A stretch of 64,000 nt of DNA from Cyanodermella asteris (Eukaryota; Ascomycota; Lecanoromycetes; Ostropales; Stictidaceae): contig UYJD01000001.1 in the NCBI GenBank assembly GCA_900618795.1, forward strand, positions 2,877,239 to 2,941,238, read 5' to 3'. The notes beneath the pieces are model-generated. The model was not told where the DNA came from and searched no databases. It saw nothing but the letters and a program-made list of their open reading frames with translations. Position numbers and translations under genes: made by a program. This document shows, piece by piece, positions 1-10,524 of this stretch. The stretch's first letter is position 1. Each line of letters opens with the position of its first letter.

Positions 1-136
1 ACTCCGGATGTGCGCCTTCTTTCCCACATGAGCTCTTTCCACCATCTGATGCCACGAACTATTACTAGTACCTACCGGCTCGGTATTCCACAATGGCACC
101 AACACTACACCTTTTCACGACTCTGACAGCTTTACG

Positions 137-1408
137 ATGCAAGGTTCGGAAGATGAAATGCAACCGGGCTGGATATACGATCGTCATCGCAAGACATTCG
201 GGCCCTTCTGGCTTCAACCGGTGAATGCAGCTCAAGTTCAGGCCCTCAGCAACGACTTTGGCGTTCAAGTCTCCGACTCCGGCCACGACGGCGGTTCATG
301 GAGGTATGTGCCGCCTGCAGCGCCCCCGACCGCCACCACTCAAAGCGTATTCTTTTCCCCGAGCTATCGACGTGGACCCGTGGACAATTGGAACAGCGCC
401 GTTCTCTATCGGGGCATATACAAGTATCCGGTGTTCATGACCGAGCATGGAGCATTGTACAAGGCCGATCCCCATTACAGGCATGACGAGCAAGGCGCAG
501 CCTTTCCTCCCGGAGAAGCTAGGGATATCCGCGCCGTACCACATAATTGTCCGCCGCCGCACATGTACGATCCGCAAGCTGCGGCTTATCTACCGGCTAC
601 TGAGCAGCAACCGGCTGCCAGGCGGGGCGAAATTCCATCGCGTCGAGCATCGGGATATCCAGGTCAACCGCAACCAGTTCCAGGGAAACCAGTTCCAGGG
701 AAACCAGCTCCGGAGAAACCAGCTCCAGAGAAACCAGCTCCAGAGAAACCAGCTCCAGGGCGACCAGCTCCAGCGCATCCAGTTCCGGGACATCCAGCTC
801 TAGCGCAGCTAGCTCTAGCGTATCCAGCTCTAGGGCGTCTAATTCCAGGGCTTCAAGTTCCAGGCCATCTAGCTCCAGGGCATCCAGTTTTAGGGCGTCC
901 AGTTCCAGGCCATCCAGTTCTAGGGCATCCAGTTCCAGGGTATCCTGTTCTAGGGTATCCAGTTCCACCAGAGCATTCAGCTCCGTCAGGATACCCATCT
1001 CAAGCAAGGTATCCAATTCCATCAGTGACTCAAACGCCAGGATCGTCATGTGCAACAAGCTCTACGTCCCCGCCAGAAATTCCAACTCCTCAGAGTCAAG
1101 CTCACCAAGATCAAGCCCGTCACGGCAATCCCTCGTCTCGAGATAGTCAAGTCAAACGCAAGAGGAGCAATGCCATTATATCCGAGGGCCGACGGAATTC
1201 AAGTTTACAGACGCAGCGACGGACACCAGGTGCGGTGAGTGTAGGGGGCGGTACGGCGAGCGGAGAAGACGAAAGAGTGGGAGAGTCGAAACGACGGCGG
1301 TATGAATCTTCGAGGTTGGACCTTGGTCGCGATGAACGGCCGGCTGGTGTTGCTGAAGGAGGCGAGGACAATGAACAAGGCGAGGATTCCGAAGGCAAGG
1401 ACGAGTGA
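137..1408 (+). CDS. Proline-rich pentapeptide-repeat protein, hypothetical
   Basis: Single open frame of 423 residues from an ATG. I do not recognise the family. The N-terminal ~110 residues look globular and aromatic-rich (GWIYDRHRKTFGPFW). From about residue 180 a run of pentapeptides of the PVPGK/PAPEK/PVLGH type follows, encoded by a 15-nt tandem repeat. The C-terminal ~110 residues are charged and Ser/Arg/Glu-rich with a basic patch (VKRKR) that could act as a nuclear signal, ending in an acidic tail. No signal peptide or membrane segment is visible. An upstream exon may lie outside the window, since the start is only 136 nt from the edge. The coding reading is favoured because the repeat keeps frame and the non-repeat ends have ordinary composition. 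Confidence 0.55.
   Translation: MQGSEDEMQPGWIYDRHRKTFGPFWLQPVNAAQVQALSNDFGVQVSDSGHDGGSWRYVPPAAPPTATTQSVFFSPSYRRGPVDNWNSAVLYRGIYKYPVFMTEHGALYKADPHYRHDEQGAAFPPGEARDIRAVPHNCPPPHMYDPQAAAYLPATEQQPAARRGEIPSRRASGYPGQPQPVPGKPVPGKPAPEKPAPEKPAPEKPAPGRPAPAHPVPGHPALAQLALAYPALGRLIPGLQVPGHLAPGHPVLGRPVPGHPVLGHPVPGYPVLGYPVPPEHSAPSGYPSQARYPIPSVTQTPGSSCATSSTSPPEIPTPQSQAHQDQARHGNPSSRDSQVKRKRSNAIISEGRRNSSLQTQRRTPGAVSVGGGTASGEDERVGESKRRRYESSRLDLGRDERPAGVAEGGEDNEQGEDSEGKDE
676..960 (+). repeat. 15-nt coding minisatellite, 19 units
   Basis: Nineteen consecutive 15-nt units with no phase slip. Early units resemble AGTTCCAGGGAAACC and later ones AGTTCCAGGGCATCC, so the array changes subtype along its length. A partial unit follows to about 975. 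Each unit adds five residues (P-V/A-P-G/E-K or P-V-L-G-H) to the surrounding protein. Because 15 is divisible by 3, length changes keep the frame. Confidence 0.9.
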
Positions 1409-1945
1409 AGGAGAAAATTGGGCCCTTGAGGGCTTCTACCTATAGAAGGAGGAAGGTTTGGTGGATGAAAGAAGGCAAATGAGTTAGGCAGCTAGGCAAC
1501 GATCTCGAAGCCGGCGGGAGTGAGTACTTAGTTCTTAACCCAGATATTCACTTGCAGACTGCGATGGCTGCCCTTTCCGGTCGATGTTTGTTCTGACTGA
1601 TTTTGTCTGCCGGAGAAACAATTTGGTCAAACAGATGTTGCTGTGGCGCTTTCGCTTCTCAATACCATCTTGTCACGAGAAAGTAGAGGCACAAGATCAA
1701 AGATGAAGGCGCGCCGAACAGGCAGAGACCACCTCACTGATCACTCGGCTCTCATCACGCAGGACATTCCTTCATTTCCCCCTTTCTCTTTACAACCCAC
1801 GTGATTGAGCAGACCGTCCACAGACTTCTTGTCTTGCTCAACCCCCAACTCTCATCAGCAATCGTTTCCAGCCACGCCAGATTCCCAGCCCTCATCCCTC
1901 AGTACCCAGAGCTCGCCATCTTCAACGATTGCCTCAGCTCCGCAG
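1409..1945. other. Intergenic, no gene seen
   Basis: Only short frames occur here. The open frame that runs into the BTB remnant has no in-frame ATG ahead of the recognisable domain, and nothing else was identified. Confidence 0.5.
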
Positions 1946-2386
1946 ACCATCGAACTGAAAGTCGGCGGCGAGACTTTCACCGTCAAGCCAGAGACGCTTT
2001 CCAGTGAAAGCCACTTCTTCGCCGCCCTCTTGTCCTCCCGTTGGTCGCAAGCCGAACCCGATGAATCACATACCAATCGACTACGACCCTGCTCATCTTC
2101 AGCGCACGTCCTCGAGTCCTGCCGCAGCGGCATCTGGCCACTACCATGCATCAAAAGACAACCCACGACCGCGATCTCATCCGACTATACCGGGAAATAC
2201 TTGCTGCCGCGGATTACCTTTCGGGATTGCCGCTCTGGCCGGACCGGATCGAACTGAAAGAAGTACGAGACGGTGCTGGTCGTGAGCTATGAGCAGCGAT
2301 TCTGGGCCCAATGGCGTTGGCAACCTAAGCGGATCGGGCAGTCAGAGAATGTCAAGTTCGTCCAGGGATTCGAGCAGGGCGTATGA
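1946..2386 (+). pseudogene. Decayed BTB/POZ (potassium-channel T1-like) domain gene
   Basis: The stretch opens with a typical BTB start: IELKVGGETF, then SSESHFFAALLSSRW. The expected continuation is then spread over three frames: IDYDPAHLQ in one, SGIWPLPC in a second, and LIRLYREILAAADYLSG followed by LPLWPDRIELKEV in a third, with a remnant reaching a stop at 2384-2386. At least three indels are needed to restore one frame, and no in-frame ATG precedes the domain. Intact relatives are BTB proteins that bind Cullin-3 or oligomerise; no function is claimed for this copy. Sequencing errors are the alternative, but several indels within ~300 nt favour real decay. Confidence 0.65.
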
Positions 2387-2958
2387 AGAGTTTGTTTTGT
2401 ATCGGTAGCCATTCGAAGCATCAGATGCAGAAGGATTGCGAGGCGTCGCGGGCCCTGTCGTGAGGACTGGGGGGTGGATGGTAACCCACGCAAGACCCAG
2501 TGTTACACGAAGAAGAAGCAGCAGGAAACACTGGTGCAGTTCAAGAGGATTGCAATCAAGCACGATTTGCTGTAGAGTGTTTGATCTGGTTTGATCTGGT
2601 TCCTGAAAGAAAGCGACAACCCACATAGAATTGTGCAGGAAGAAATGGGTGGCGTTCATCGGTCGGATCTTTCTCATTTCAAGTTATCACCGACAACGGC
2701 AAGAAGTCGATACGTCATGTTCTTATAATTCGGAAGACTTGTTGAAAGGACGCAGAGTTGTGGCCATATGGCTGCAATGAGCTATATATCATGAATTGAA
2801 ATTCTCCCTAATACTAAAACACATGGGTATCATTCATTAGCGATCGTAATCCGCGCCGTCCACATTCTGATGCTGAAATCAAGACCCCCCCCCTCATTGA
2901 CCTGCCTCTGCACTCAACTCATTCAAAGCAAGCTCTACTCTACTCGTTTCTTGCTAGA
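2387..2958. other. Intergenic, no gene seen
   Basis: Lies between the BTB remnant and the stomatin stop codon. It contains short frames only, a direct repeat of TTTGATCTGG around 2580-2600, and an A/T-richer stretch near 2760-2830. It probably includes the stomatin 3' UTR. Confidence 0.5.
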
Positions 2959-4101
2959 TCAGATGTTCTGAATCTGCCCAGCGTTCAGCGCCGTCTGCAA
3001 GTCTCCATTTCCATCAAACCCCTGCATCGCACTCAGGCCCTCGCCATTGCCCTCCGCCTGAGCCATAGCCTGGACAGTCGCCGTGTGATTCATCGCCGGA
3101 CCAGGCAAGAAGATGACCTTCGAATTGCTGCTCTTGGCCATCGCCTGCATCGCCTCCAGGTATCGGATTTGCATAGCGGGGGCACTGCTCAAGATATCCG
3201 CAGCCTGGCGCATCAATTTGGCGCTCTCGACCTCTGCGCGCGCAGCGATAATCTTGCTCTCACCGATCCGCTTGCTCTGCGCAGCCATCGACAACGACTC
3301 CTGCAGATCGCGGCTGAACTCCAAGTCCTTGATCAGCATGCTCTCGACCTGGACACCCCAACCGGACGCGACATCCTCGATGATCTCTCCAATCGACTGC
3401 GCAATCTCCTCGCGACGCTCAATGACATCCTGTAACACGCGCGCACCAACAACGTGGCGCAATGTCGTCTGCGTCCGCTCCACCAGCGCCTGGCGGATAT
3501 TACTGATCCCAAACGCCGCCTTGTGCGGGCTGGTAATATGGTAATAAATCACACTGGTCAAGTGCAGCGTGACGTTATCCTTGGTCATGCACACCTGCTT
3601 CGGCACCTCGACAATCTGGATCTTGACATCGACCTGCGTGAGCTTCTCGCTGAGCGGGTTGATCTTGACCAGACCCGGGTCGACGGCCTTGTAGAAGCGT
3701 CCGAACTTGGTCACGAGCCCGACGTTGCCCTGTCCGACTTGCCGGTACGGGTTCGGGCAGATGCAGCAACCGGGGATGGCGCCGCAGGTGCCGATTGCGC
3801 GGCCGAGCGCGTTGATCATGGAGCCGTACCAGCCCAGGGCGGCTTCTTGGGTCGTGTCGAGGGTCTGCGCGTATGAGGGTTGCAAGTCGGAGGCTTTGGG
3901 AGGTTGGACGACTATGATGCCGTGGTTGGCGGCTTGGAAGCCGCCGATGTGCTTTGCGGAGCTGCCATGGACGGCGCCGTTGGGGTTGATGGGCGCTTTG
4001 CTGGAGGTGGAGGATTCGGCCATTGTGTCGACGGTGTCGGAGCGGGTTGTGGTTGTGGGAGAGTCGGCGGCGAAAGGTCCTGGCTGGTGGTCAGTCGACA
4101 T
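2959..4101 (-). CDS. Stomatin-like SPFH/band 7 membrane protein
   Basis: A 380-residue protein of the stomatin branch of the SPFH family, which scaffold membrane microdomains, often at mitochondrial or plasma membranes. The N-terminal ~110 residues are disordered and Ser/Thr/Pro-rich. A short Cys-rich hydrophobic stretch (PGCCICPNPYRQV) sits where stomatins insert into the membrane. The band 7 domain follows, with QGNVGLVTKFGRFYK, a VDPGLVKINP motif and the coiled-coil-forming helix (IIAARAEVESAKLMRQAADI). I start at 4101 because the triplet at 4122 is TTG, while the ATG at 4101 sits in a strong CCACCATGT context. One exon. The exact subfamily and location are inferred. Confidence 0.9.
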   Translation of the reverse strand: MSTDHQPGPFAADSPTTTTRSDTVDTMAESSTSSKAPINPNGAVHGSSAKHIGGFQAANHGIIVVQPPKASDLQPSYAQTLDTTQEAALGWYGSMINALGRAIGTCGAIPGCCICPNPYRQVGQGNVGLVTKFGRFYKAVDPGLVKINPLSEKLTQVDVKIQIVEVPKQVCMTKDNVTLHLTSVIYYHITSPHKAAFGISNIRQALVERTQTTLRHVVGARVLQDVIERREEIAQSIGEIIEDVASGWGVQVESMLIKDLEFSRDLQESLSMAAQSKRIGESKIIAARAEVESAKLMRQAADILSSAPAMQIRYLEAMQAMAKSSNSKVIFLPGPAMNHTATVQAMAQAEGNGEGLSAMQGFDGNGDLQTALNAGQIQNI

Positions 4102-6179
4102 GGTGGCGAAGGAGAGGAACAAAGCATGTCAAAGTGAGATGACGAAATAGATATCGGGCTGCGGAGGTTCCGGACTTACAGAGTGGCAAAGCCAAGTATT
4201 TGCTGGGTTGAATTGTGCCTAAAAGTCGCAAAGGCTTGTGCAAACAGCTGTTATGGGATGATGGCAGCTTGGAGATGAACTCGAACGAATGTGGTGATGT
4301 TTACGAGATGTTATAGTTCCAGTGCCAAAGGAACACAGCGGCGGAAGTCGGCGCGCAACGAGGACTTTGAGACCGCAAGGCTGGACAACAGTGGCGATGC
4401 AAGACCCACGATATATCCCTCACGAGAAGGAGCAGGCAAAGTCAGGTGAGAGAAGAAGCAAGGGAAAGTCAGTAGACGAGCTCCAACAATGGTGTCGTGT
4501 GTATGGGACATCCGGGTCTCACGGTCTCAATGCGCAGCAGCAACACACAACACCAACGGCGTCTCAGTACAGTATATCTCTCATCAGACCCTTTCTCTCC
4601 ATGTACGGTCAAGGAATGCGGGATGCAGCTGAGCTACTTTCCTAAATGGTCGTTCATGCGCAGCACTAACGCGGCGAAGCACTGTAATGCGGAGAAGCAG
4701 CTGCGGAATTCAGCCAGTCAGCGTTCAGCCAGGCGCATTAAGCTGCGCCCCGCAGTCGAAGAAGCTCGATCCCTGCGACGTGCCCATGGTGGATAACCGA
4801 AAGCCGTGGCGTACGTACGGTTGGGAACGGCTCTCAATATCCTACGTCAGCTACTTGGATACTAGTACTTAACAGGTATATATTAGTGCCTCGGGAAATA
4901 TGTGGACATCAGCTTATATCGGTATCTGCAGTGGTGGTCATCGAAGTAGGTTTAGACGTAGTCGCGTAGGTAGATGTTCCAGGACTTGCGCAACGACTAT
5001 CAATTATCATACCCGCTTTGTGCCCCTACCTGTCATGCCACCTTGTGCCATGGATGATGGATCGACCGCAGGGACGCGTGGTCTGACGTGTTGACCGGCC
5101 ACGAAGCCGAGATGGCCCATCTCGAGGCCCGCCGCTTGTCTCGAGGCTGAATGCCACGACGCGGTACCGACATGGAATGTGCTCGGTGGCGAATACGGTC
5201 TTGAGATACGAATGTGGTGGCTACAAGTTCGACCCGTCATAGACTGATCCTGCGGACGGTCGTGAGATGTCAGAGTCTAAACAGTTTTAATGGTGGACTG
5301 CCGTACTTGGCCGTGGTAGGCTATTGGAACGGGCCACAGCCTCTCGAGTGTAATCAGCCGACGACTGCGCTATACTTGCCATCTTGCTGCACCGCTTGTA
5401 AGGCAATCCTATAGGACTATAATCTCGCAGGCAATTTCGCTACGTAAAGTCCTGAGTGCGCAGGATCGTTTAGTCCTTACCCGGGACGGGTCAAGTGCGA
5501 AGTTGTGCATCCCCAGGTGGTTTGTGCTAATTCACGTATTGTTGCCTCTTCCTTACTGTAGCCAGGATAAATGTCGTTGATTTCATCACTAAGCTCTATG
5601 AGCGATATTGTATCATGTCCGTGTCGGAAAGACCTCTGTCCGCCGCAATACGAAAAGTGAGTGTATCGCTTAGCAGGTCGGTTACCCGGCCATTCCTACC
5701 GTGTGCACAGCCTCGTCTCCCGCGACATTGCCATCGAGACCCAAACACTGCCTCAGCTTCCATACTTACCTTCGAGAAGCTCAACGCCTTGTCGATCATT
5801 CGGCTTTTCGCGGGCAGATCAACTTTCGGGTTGTCGATCGAGATATTGCAAGTTCTTGGGACAATTCCTTACTCCCATGCTTCACTGACGAACATCCGAA
5901 ACATTGTCTATCACTCAGATGGCCAGGACTCGTTATTGCTTCAATTTCCGGTCCGAGAAGCCTAGTCCCAAGTCCTACAATGTCGACGGTGGCGGCGCAT
6001 ATCAGGCAAATTGAGACTGTCAAGTAATTAAGCCACTGATCTGCATGTCCTTCTGTGTATGTCTCTTGGATTCAGGGGTGGACTAGTTTCTGCACCAGGA
6101 CTCGGCCGCGCTCCCAAAACGTCGAAAACTTCCCGAGGCACCCTCAAGGGCGTCTCGTCGCCGTCCGCGATGCTCGCAC
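4102..6179. other. Gene-poor stretch, about 2.1 kb
   Basis: I see no credible gene. The part next to 4101 is the stomatin promoter and 5' UTR and carries an upstream out-of-frame ATG (complement of 4125-4127). The part next to 6180 probably holds the 3' UTR, or possibly a last small exon, of the TLC-domain gene. Short overlapping frames around 5600-6030 have no family resemblance. Confidence 0.5.
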
Positions 6180-7278
6180 TTACTTGCGGTGGCGCAGTTC
6201 CGTGCGGTCAACTTCTAGCAGCTGATTCCCACCGTTGGCAATCTCCGACTTGACATGCTCCTCGCTGATTCCCTTTCCATCCACGTCAATTTCCATCCTC
6301 TTCTTCTCTTTGTTGAGTGTAAAGCGCTTTCTAACCGCATCAATCATCTTGTTGAACCACCACCAGTTGAGAGAGTTGAGCGTCACGTTGCTTGCGAGGT
6401 AGGAACCAGCAAGCCAGAAAGGAATCGTCTGTCCTTGCGCGAATCGCATGACCTCTGCTTTCGGGTCGATGCTAGCGGTGATGGTCGCGTTCATTGCGGC
6501 GGATTCGTCTATGATGCCAGGTTGCTGCATGGCGTAGTAAATGTCCTTGAACACGGCAATGCTTTGATATGAGCCCCAGCACAATCGGCAGCAGAAGAAG
6601 GTGAAGATGAGCATGATACCGTTGTACAGCTGTGCTCTTGAGCCTGTCATCTGCAGCTTGTCGAAGAACCAGTGGAAGTTGAGGAATGGCGTCGAGAGCT
6701 CGTAAAGGATGAAAATGGGGCAGTAGTAGTTCACAAATGGTCTCTGCACGTTTGTCAGTTCATCATTCATCCCCGTCCCGTCGAACGAAGCAACTCACAA
6801 ATCCCAGCGAGAACACCGTCACGGCGCTAATCGCGTGCGCCAGCATGCCCAATCCAAGCATGTTGACATATCTCGCGCACATGTAGAGATCCCACAGGAA
6901 GTATCCCAGCGCCATGGCCTGCATCAACCCAAGCGAGCCACTGTATCCCCACAACCTCTCATTCCGGTCCATGGTCCATCGCTCTTCGTCGAAAAACACC
7001 ACCCACAAGGCAAACGTGTTGACGACGCAGCTCTGTACTAACGAGACGATGTGGATATTCCAGCTGAGCCTCGTCTTGGGGACAAAGCTCGCATACTGTT
7101 TCGGGAAGAAGCGTTTCGATACAGCCGGCGCGAATACCGTGAGGATGAAGTGGTAGAAGAAGGCGAAGAAGAGGACCTCGTGGATGTGCAGCGGGAGCGT
7201 GACGAGGTTCAGCTTGGTCGACAGAGGCTGAACGAGCGTCGCGAGCGCCTTTGGCGCCGGCCCGAACGGATCGAGCAT
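6180..7278 (-). CDS. TLC-domain (TRAM-LAG1-CLN8) membrane protein
   Basis: Two exons, 7278-6799 and 6743-6180, with a 55-nt GTGAGT...CAG intron in phase 0, giving 347 residues. Several hydrophobic segments, aromatic clusters (FHWFFDKLQ, WNIHIVSLVQS) and the overall order match the fungal TLC/TMEM56-like group of ER-type polytopic proteins linked to lipid or ceramide biology; the precise activity is unknown. The residues before 7278 would need a TTG start, so I use the ATG there (MLDPFGPAPK). The C-terminal tail is hydrophilic and basic. The stop overlaps a perfect GTAAGT donor-like motif (complement of about 6177-6182), so a further small exon downstream is possible, but I could not find a convincing continuation. 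Confidence 0.82.
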
Positions 7279-8556
7279 GGTGTTTGTATGATTGTGCAAG
7301 TCGTTCGGCTAAGCTTTTTCGGGTGCGCAGATTCGTAGGTAAGTATCAAGATCACGACGTAACCCGGCTATTAGGCACGCATCGCGACGAGGTTGAGGTG
7401 GAATTCAAATGAGCTATCAGAAGGGAAATAACCAGACAGATGTAGTGCAGAGCGGAGAGACGTGTTGCGTATGAGATGACAAGAAACTTCGGCCCACGCG
7501 GATTGTAAAGCAGCCCTGACGACCTCGAGGACAAAGTCGTCTCGTGAGAAGGGCTCAAGTGGGCGCAGGCAGACGAGTCAGTAGGGATAACGCTTGTGAA
7601 GGATGAATCTCGAGATGCGGCATGGATTCAGGGTCCTCGCATCCTCAACAAAAGGCGACTTCGGCCGGCGTGACTTGCCGAGGGATTCGATGTCTTGGCG
7701 GCTGTGATGCCGGCTCTCATGATCGCTCTCTTGCTCACATGCTTGTGTTGGGACGACACGGATTATGGACTCAGCTTGCGAGCATCGTTGTATTTGGGAG
7801 TCGTGATCATGGTCACACTGCGGCCCTGGCTGCGCTGAGCGTGACTCAAGTGGTTGCTGATGCTGTGGCCATTGACAGCTATCCTTTGTGCTATGCATCT
7901 GGTGCGCCTTCGGTCATGCATCGAGCCGGGGTATTGGCGCCACTAAATGTGTAAGGCTGTAGCTTTGACAATAACTATCTCGACACACCTGAGAGACATC
8001 TATGTTGATGCTCGTATCAGAGGCTTGATTTCCGAGTCTGAGCTTGCTGTATAGAGCTTAGCTATGTGGTCGAAGCTCGATAAATGATAGAATTCTGTGG
8101 GTATTTTCTCCAAATTCTGGCATCTTTTGCCTATCATCAGACTGATGTTCGAACTTGGCCCAGCTGTTGTCGCGAAGCCTCGAAACTTCGAGACCGGTGA
8201 TGGTGTCAGTTTGCAACAGGTATTTGCTGGCTGCAATGAGTTGGCATTCTCGTTGACATTTCCCCTCACTTCCACAGTCCATTATGCAGAACCACGCGAC
8301 TGTCCCCGGACCCATGGAGGTAAACTTCAAGTCCCGGCAACTTATATCATAGATTCTATCTTTGCGGCTCGAAACTTAGTTCAGAGACTTGCACCACCGG
8401 AGTGTCTGGACGCCTGGAGGCGGTGATTGGTACACTCGCAGACATGCACTTCAGTGTCACGGACAAAGGAAAGACCGATCAGATGTCAGGGACTCTGATC
8501 CAATCAGGCACTACTCGCGGTACTCGGGGACGTACCTGGTCGGAGTCGGAGTCCGT
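7279..8556. other. Gene-poor stretch upstream of the gap
   Basis: Contains only short frames without recognisable similarity. The first few hundred bases are the promoter of the TLC-domain gene. Confidence 0.45.
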
Positions 8557-8609
8557 AACCTATTAAACCTGTCCGACCTGCCCGATAGGTCTAATAGGTT
8601 GGACAGGTT
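8557..8609. repeat. Interleaved inverted repeats
   Basis: AACCTATTA at 8557-8565 is inverted as TAATAGGTT at 8592-8600. AACCTGTCC at 8566-8574 is inverted as GGACAGGTT at 8601-8609. The two pairs are interleaved rather than nested, so both stems cannot form as a simple hairpin. This suggests the edge of a small repeat element or an LTR-like sequence next to the assembly gap. Confidence 0.75.
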
Positions 8610-8646
8610 ATCTAACCCACTACCTAAGTCTAACAAGTATATAGTC

Positions 8647-8663
8647 GTGCGACTTCGTCGCAC
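8647..8663. repeat. Perfect 7-bp hairpin beside the gap
   Basis: GTGCGAC at 8647-8653 and GTCGCAC at 8657-8663 form a perfect stem with a TTC loop. It ends 4 nt before the N run. Such palindromes often stop an assembly and are common in repeat termini. Confidence 0.8.
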
Positions 8664-8667
8664 TCAG

Positions 8668-8692
8668 NNNNNNNNNNNNNNNNNNNNNNNNN
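8668..8692. other. Assembly gap (25 N)
   Basis: Twenty-five undetermined bases. The flanking palindromes suggest an unresolved repeat copy; the true length may differ from 25. Confidence 0.97.
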
Positions 8693-9450
8693 GGACTAAT
8701 CGTTTCAATATAGTCACTCGAGGCGCGTCTGCGCTCACTAGGGACGGGGTGCGAGCTTTTCCGAAGTAATTCACGCCTAAAATGTATACGCTAGTAGCGC
8801 CAAGAACACACATCAGCAGACACTCGAGGTAAGTTACATACGTGATCTGCGGCGTAGAAAGCGGCGCCGGTGTATGCTGAAAACGGCGCCCATTTCGACC
8901 TCACCTGTCGAATGCCCGTGGAAACGTAGGGCTCGCATCGTGATATATCGAAAAAAAGGAAATTGGTGTGAACAACAACCACAAAGTTGGAAAAACTGTC
9001 GTTTTTTTTTGATGGGTCGCAGTACACGTGGCTAATGAGACGAGTGCTCAGACGATCAAGACATGGGGAACGTGGTGGGTTTGAAACATGGACTTGTTGT
9101 GCGGTGCTACATTGGGATGGCGAAGTACATCCGAACGGTCACCTTGAGGACCGGGCATGAAATGGGAGAATGACGCTCGTCAAAGCTCACGAGGCAAGAT
9201 GATGTAAATGACATACTTTATTGACGGTGAGCCGCCTCGCATAGGTGTTTGTGGATATCCTCGGGGGTGTCATTGATGCCCCGCAATGTAAGCACAATGC
9301 CAAATGTTGCCTCCACTCACAAGCAATCATGATCTGTTAGATGTGTGGCCAGAATGGATTTTGTACAAGCGGATTTGAGTGTTCATTACAAAAATTATGG
9401 ACAGATAGCTGGTTTCATAACGGGAAGCCGTTTGCGTTCGCCCTCAGCGC
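8693..9450. other. Gene-free stretch after the gap
   Basis: No gene seen. It includes a T-rich run near 9003-9010, and the end next to 9451 will hold the 3' UTR of the cytochrome b561 gene. Confidence 0.45.
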
Positions 9451-10377
9451 TCAGCCAAACATGTTCGACGTTGCCGGCTTCTGCACAATCGGGTCGATAA
9501 CATCCGCCAATCGCGTATTGTAGTGATCTCCACCATGTACGATGTCCAGTCCGTGCGCAGCCGTGGCAGCACCCCCAGTCACGGTCGTGGTCGTCGTGGG
9601 CTGAGCAATCGTCGCAAGAGCGCCAGCACTTATGGTGCCAGCTCCAGCAGTGACCGGCGCAGCAGTACCGGCAATACCGGTGGTAGCAGCAGCAGGCGTC
9701 GTCTGGCTGCCATTGATATTGTCGTGTTCGTACTTTTCCTTCTCCAGAGAACCAGTGTCCCTGCCGACAGCTGTGTCCTGGCTGTTGGCGCGTTGGGTCA
9801 CGCCCTGAACCTTGGGACCGCTCTCTGCACCAGGCGAGACATCACCTTTGCTTCGCACGCATGCGAGCACGCTGACTGCAATCCAGAAGAGAGCCACCAC
9901 ACCGGCGCAGGCGCCGTACGCGATCTGGCCCTTTCTCAGACTCTTGAATCCCGTCTCGGCGTATCCGAGCTGTAGGCCCAAGCCACCATTGATGATTCCC
10001 GCCAAGATCAAAATTCTTCCCAAATAAACGTGCATCCACGCAAACTTGTAGCTGCTCTTGGTGGAAATGTAATCGTAGTGATGCAGGACACCCAGAATGG
10101 GCATCATCCACATGAGACCAAAGATGACTGTACCGATGATGGCATGCCCGTTCCAAGTGACCCAGAGCTTGAGCGTCGTCGCGATCCAGACGCCCAGAGC
10201 CCACGCGGTGGTGAAGGTCAGGACGGCAAAGGACTGGAGCATCCAGTGCACGTTTCGGGCGTTTTTGGTGACGACGCGGACGAGAACGGCGCCGAGGGGG
10301 AAGAAGAGGGCCCAGGACAATGTCGCCAGGATGGCGTGGGCCCATATTATATGGGAGAGCATCGCAATTGACACCAT
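9451..10377 (-). CDS. Cytochrome b561-domain membrane protein
   Basis: A 308-residue polytopic protein. Four helices carry the conserved histidines expected to bind two haems: H14 (IIWAHAIL), H44 (VHWMLQSF), H78 (WNGHAIIG) and H116 (WMHVYLGR). This is the DOMON-associated b561 type, a trans-membrane electron carrier. No DOMON domain is seen upstream. A fifth helix follows, then a long Ala/Thr-rich, low-complexity C-terminus that is probably cytosolic. The triplet at 10401 is TTG, so I start at the ATG at 10377. An alternative model adds a 28-nt exon (10524-10497) joined by an 84-nt intron (10496-10413; GTAAGG...TTCAG). It stays in frame and would give 329 residues. Confidence 0.85.
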   Translation of the reverse strand: MVSIAMLSHIIWAHAILATLSWALFFPLGAVLVRVVTKNARNVHWMLQSFAVLTFTTAWALGVWIATTLKLWVTWNGHAIIGTVIFGLMWMMPILGVLHHYDYISTKSSYKFAWMHVYLGRILILAGIINGGLGLQLGYAETGFKSLRKGQIAYGACAGVVALFWIAVSVLACVRSKGDVSPGAESGPKVQGVTQRANSQDTAVGRDTGSLEKEKYEHDNINGSQTTPAAATTGIAGTAAPVTAGAGTISAGALATIAQPTTTTTVTGGAATAAHGLDIVHGGDHYNTRLADVIDPIVQKPATSNMFG

Positions 10378-10524
10378 GTTGGCGGTGTTCTGACGGGACA
10401 AGTGCCGGAAGGCTGAAGAATTTGATCGGGAGGAGAGAAAGAGATGGCAGAGAAATATGCAAAGTCAAAGGGCGTCTTCGACCTTCATATCCTTACCTGG
10501 CAACGCTGGAGCGTGTGGGAGCAT

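Noticed and set aside
597-1058. Minus-strand L-E-L-D-A repeat frame
   Set aside because: Arises because a 15-nt repeat stays open in many frames; the plus frame has non-repeat coding ends and is preferred.
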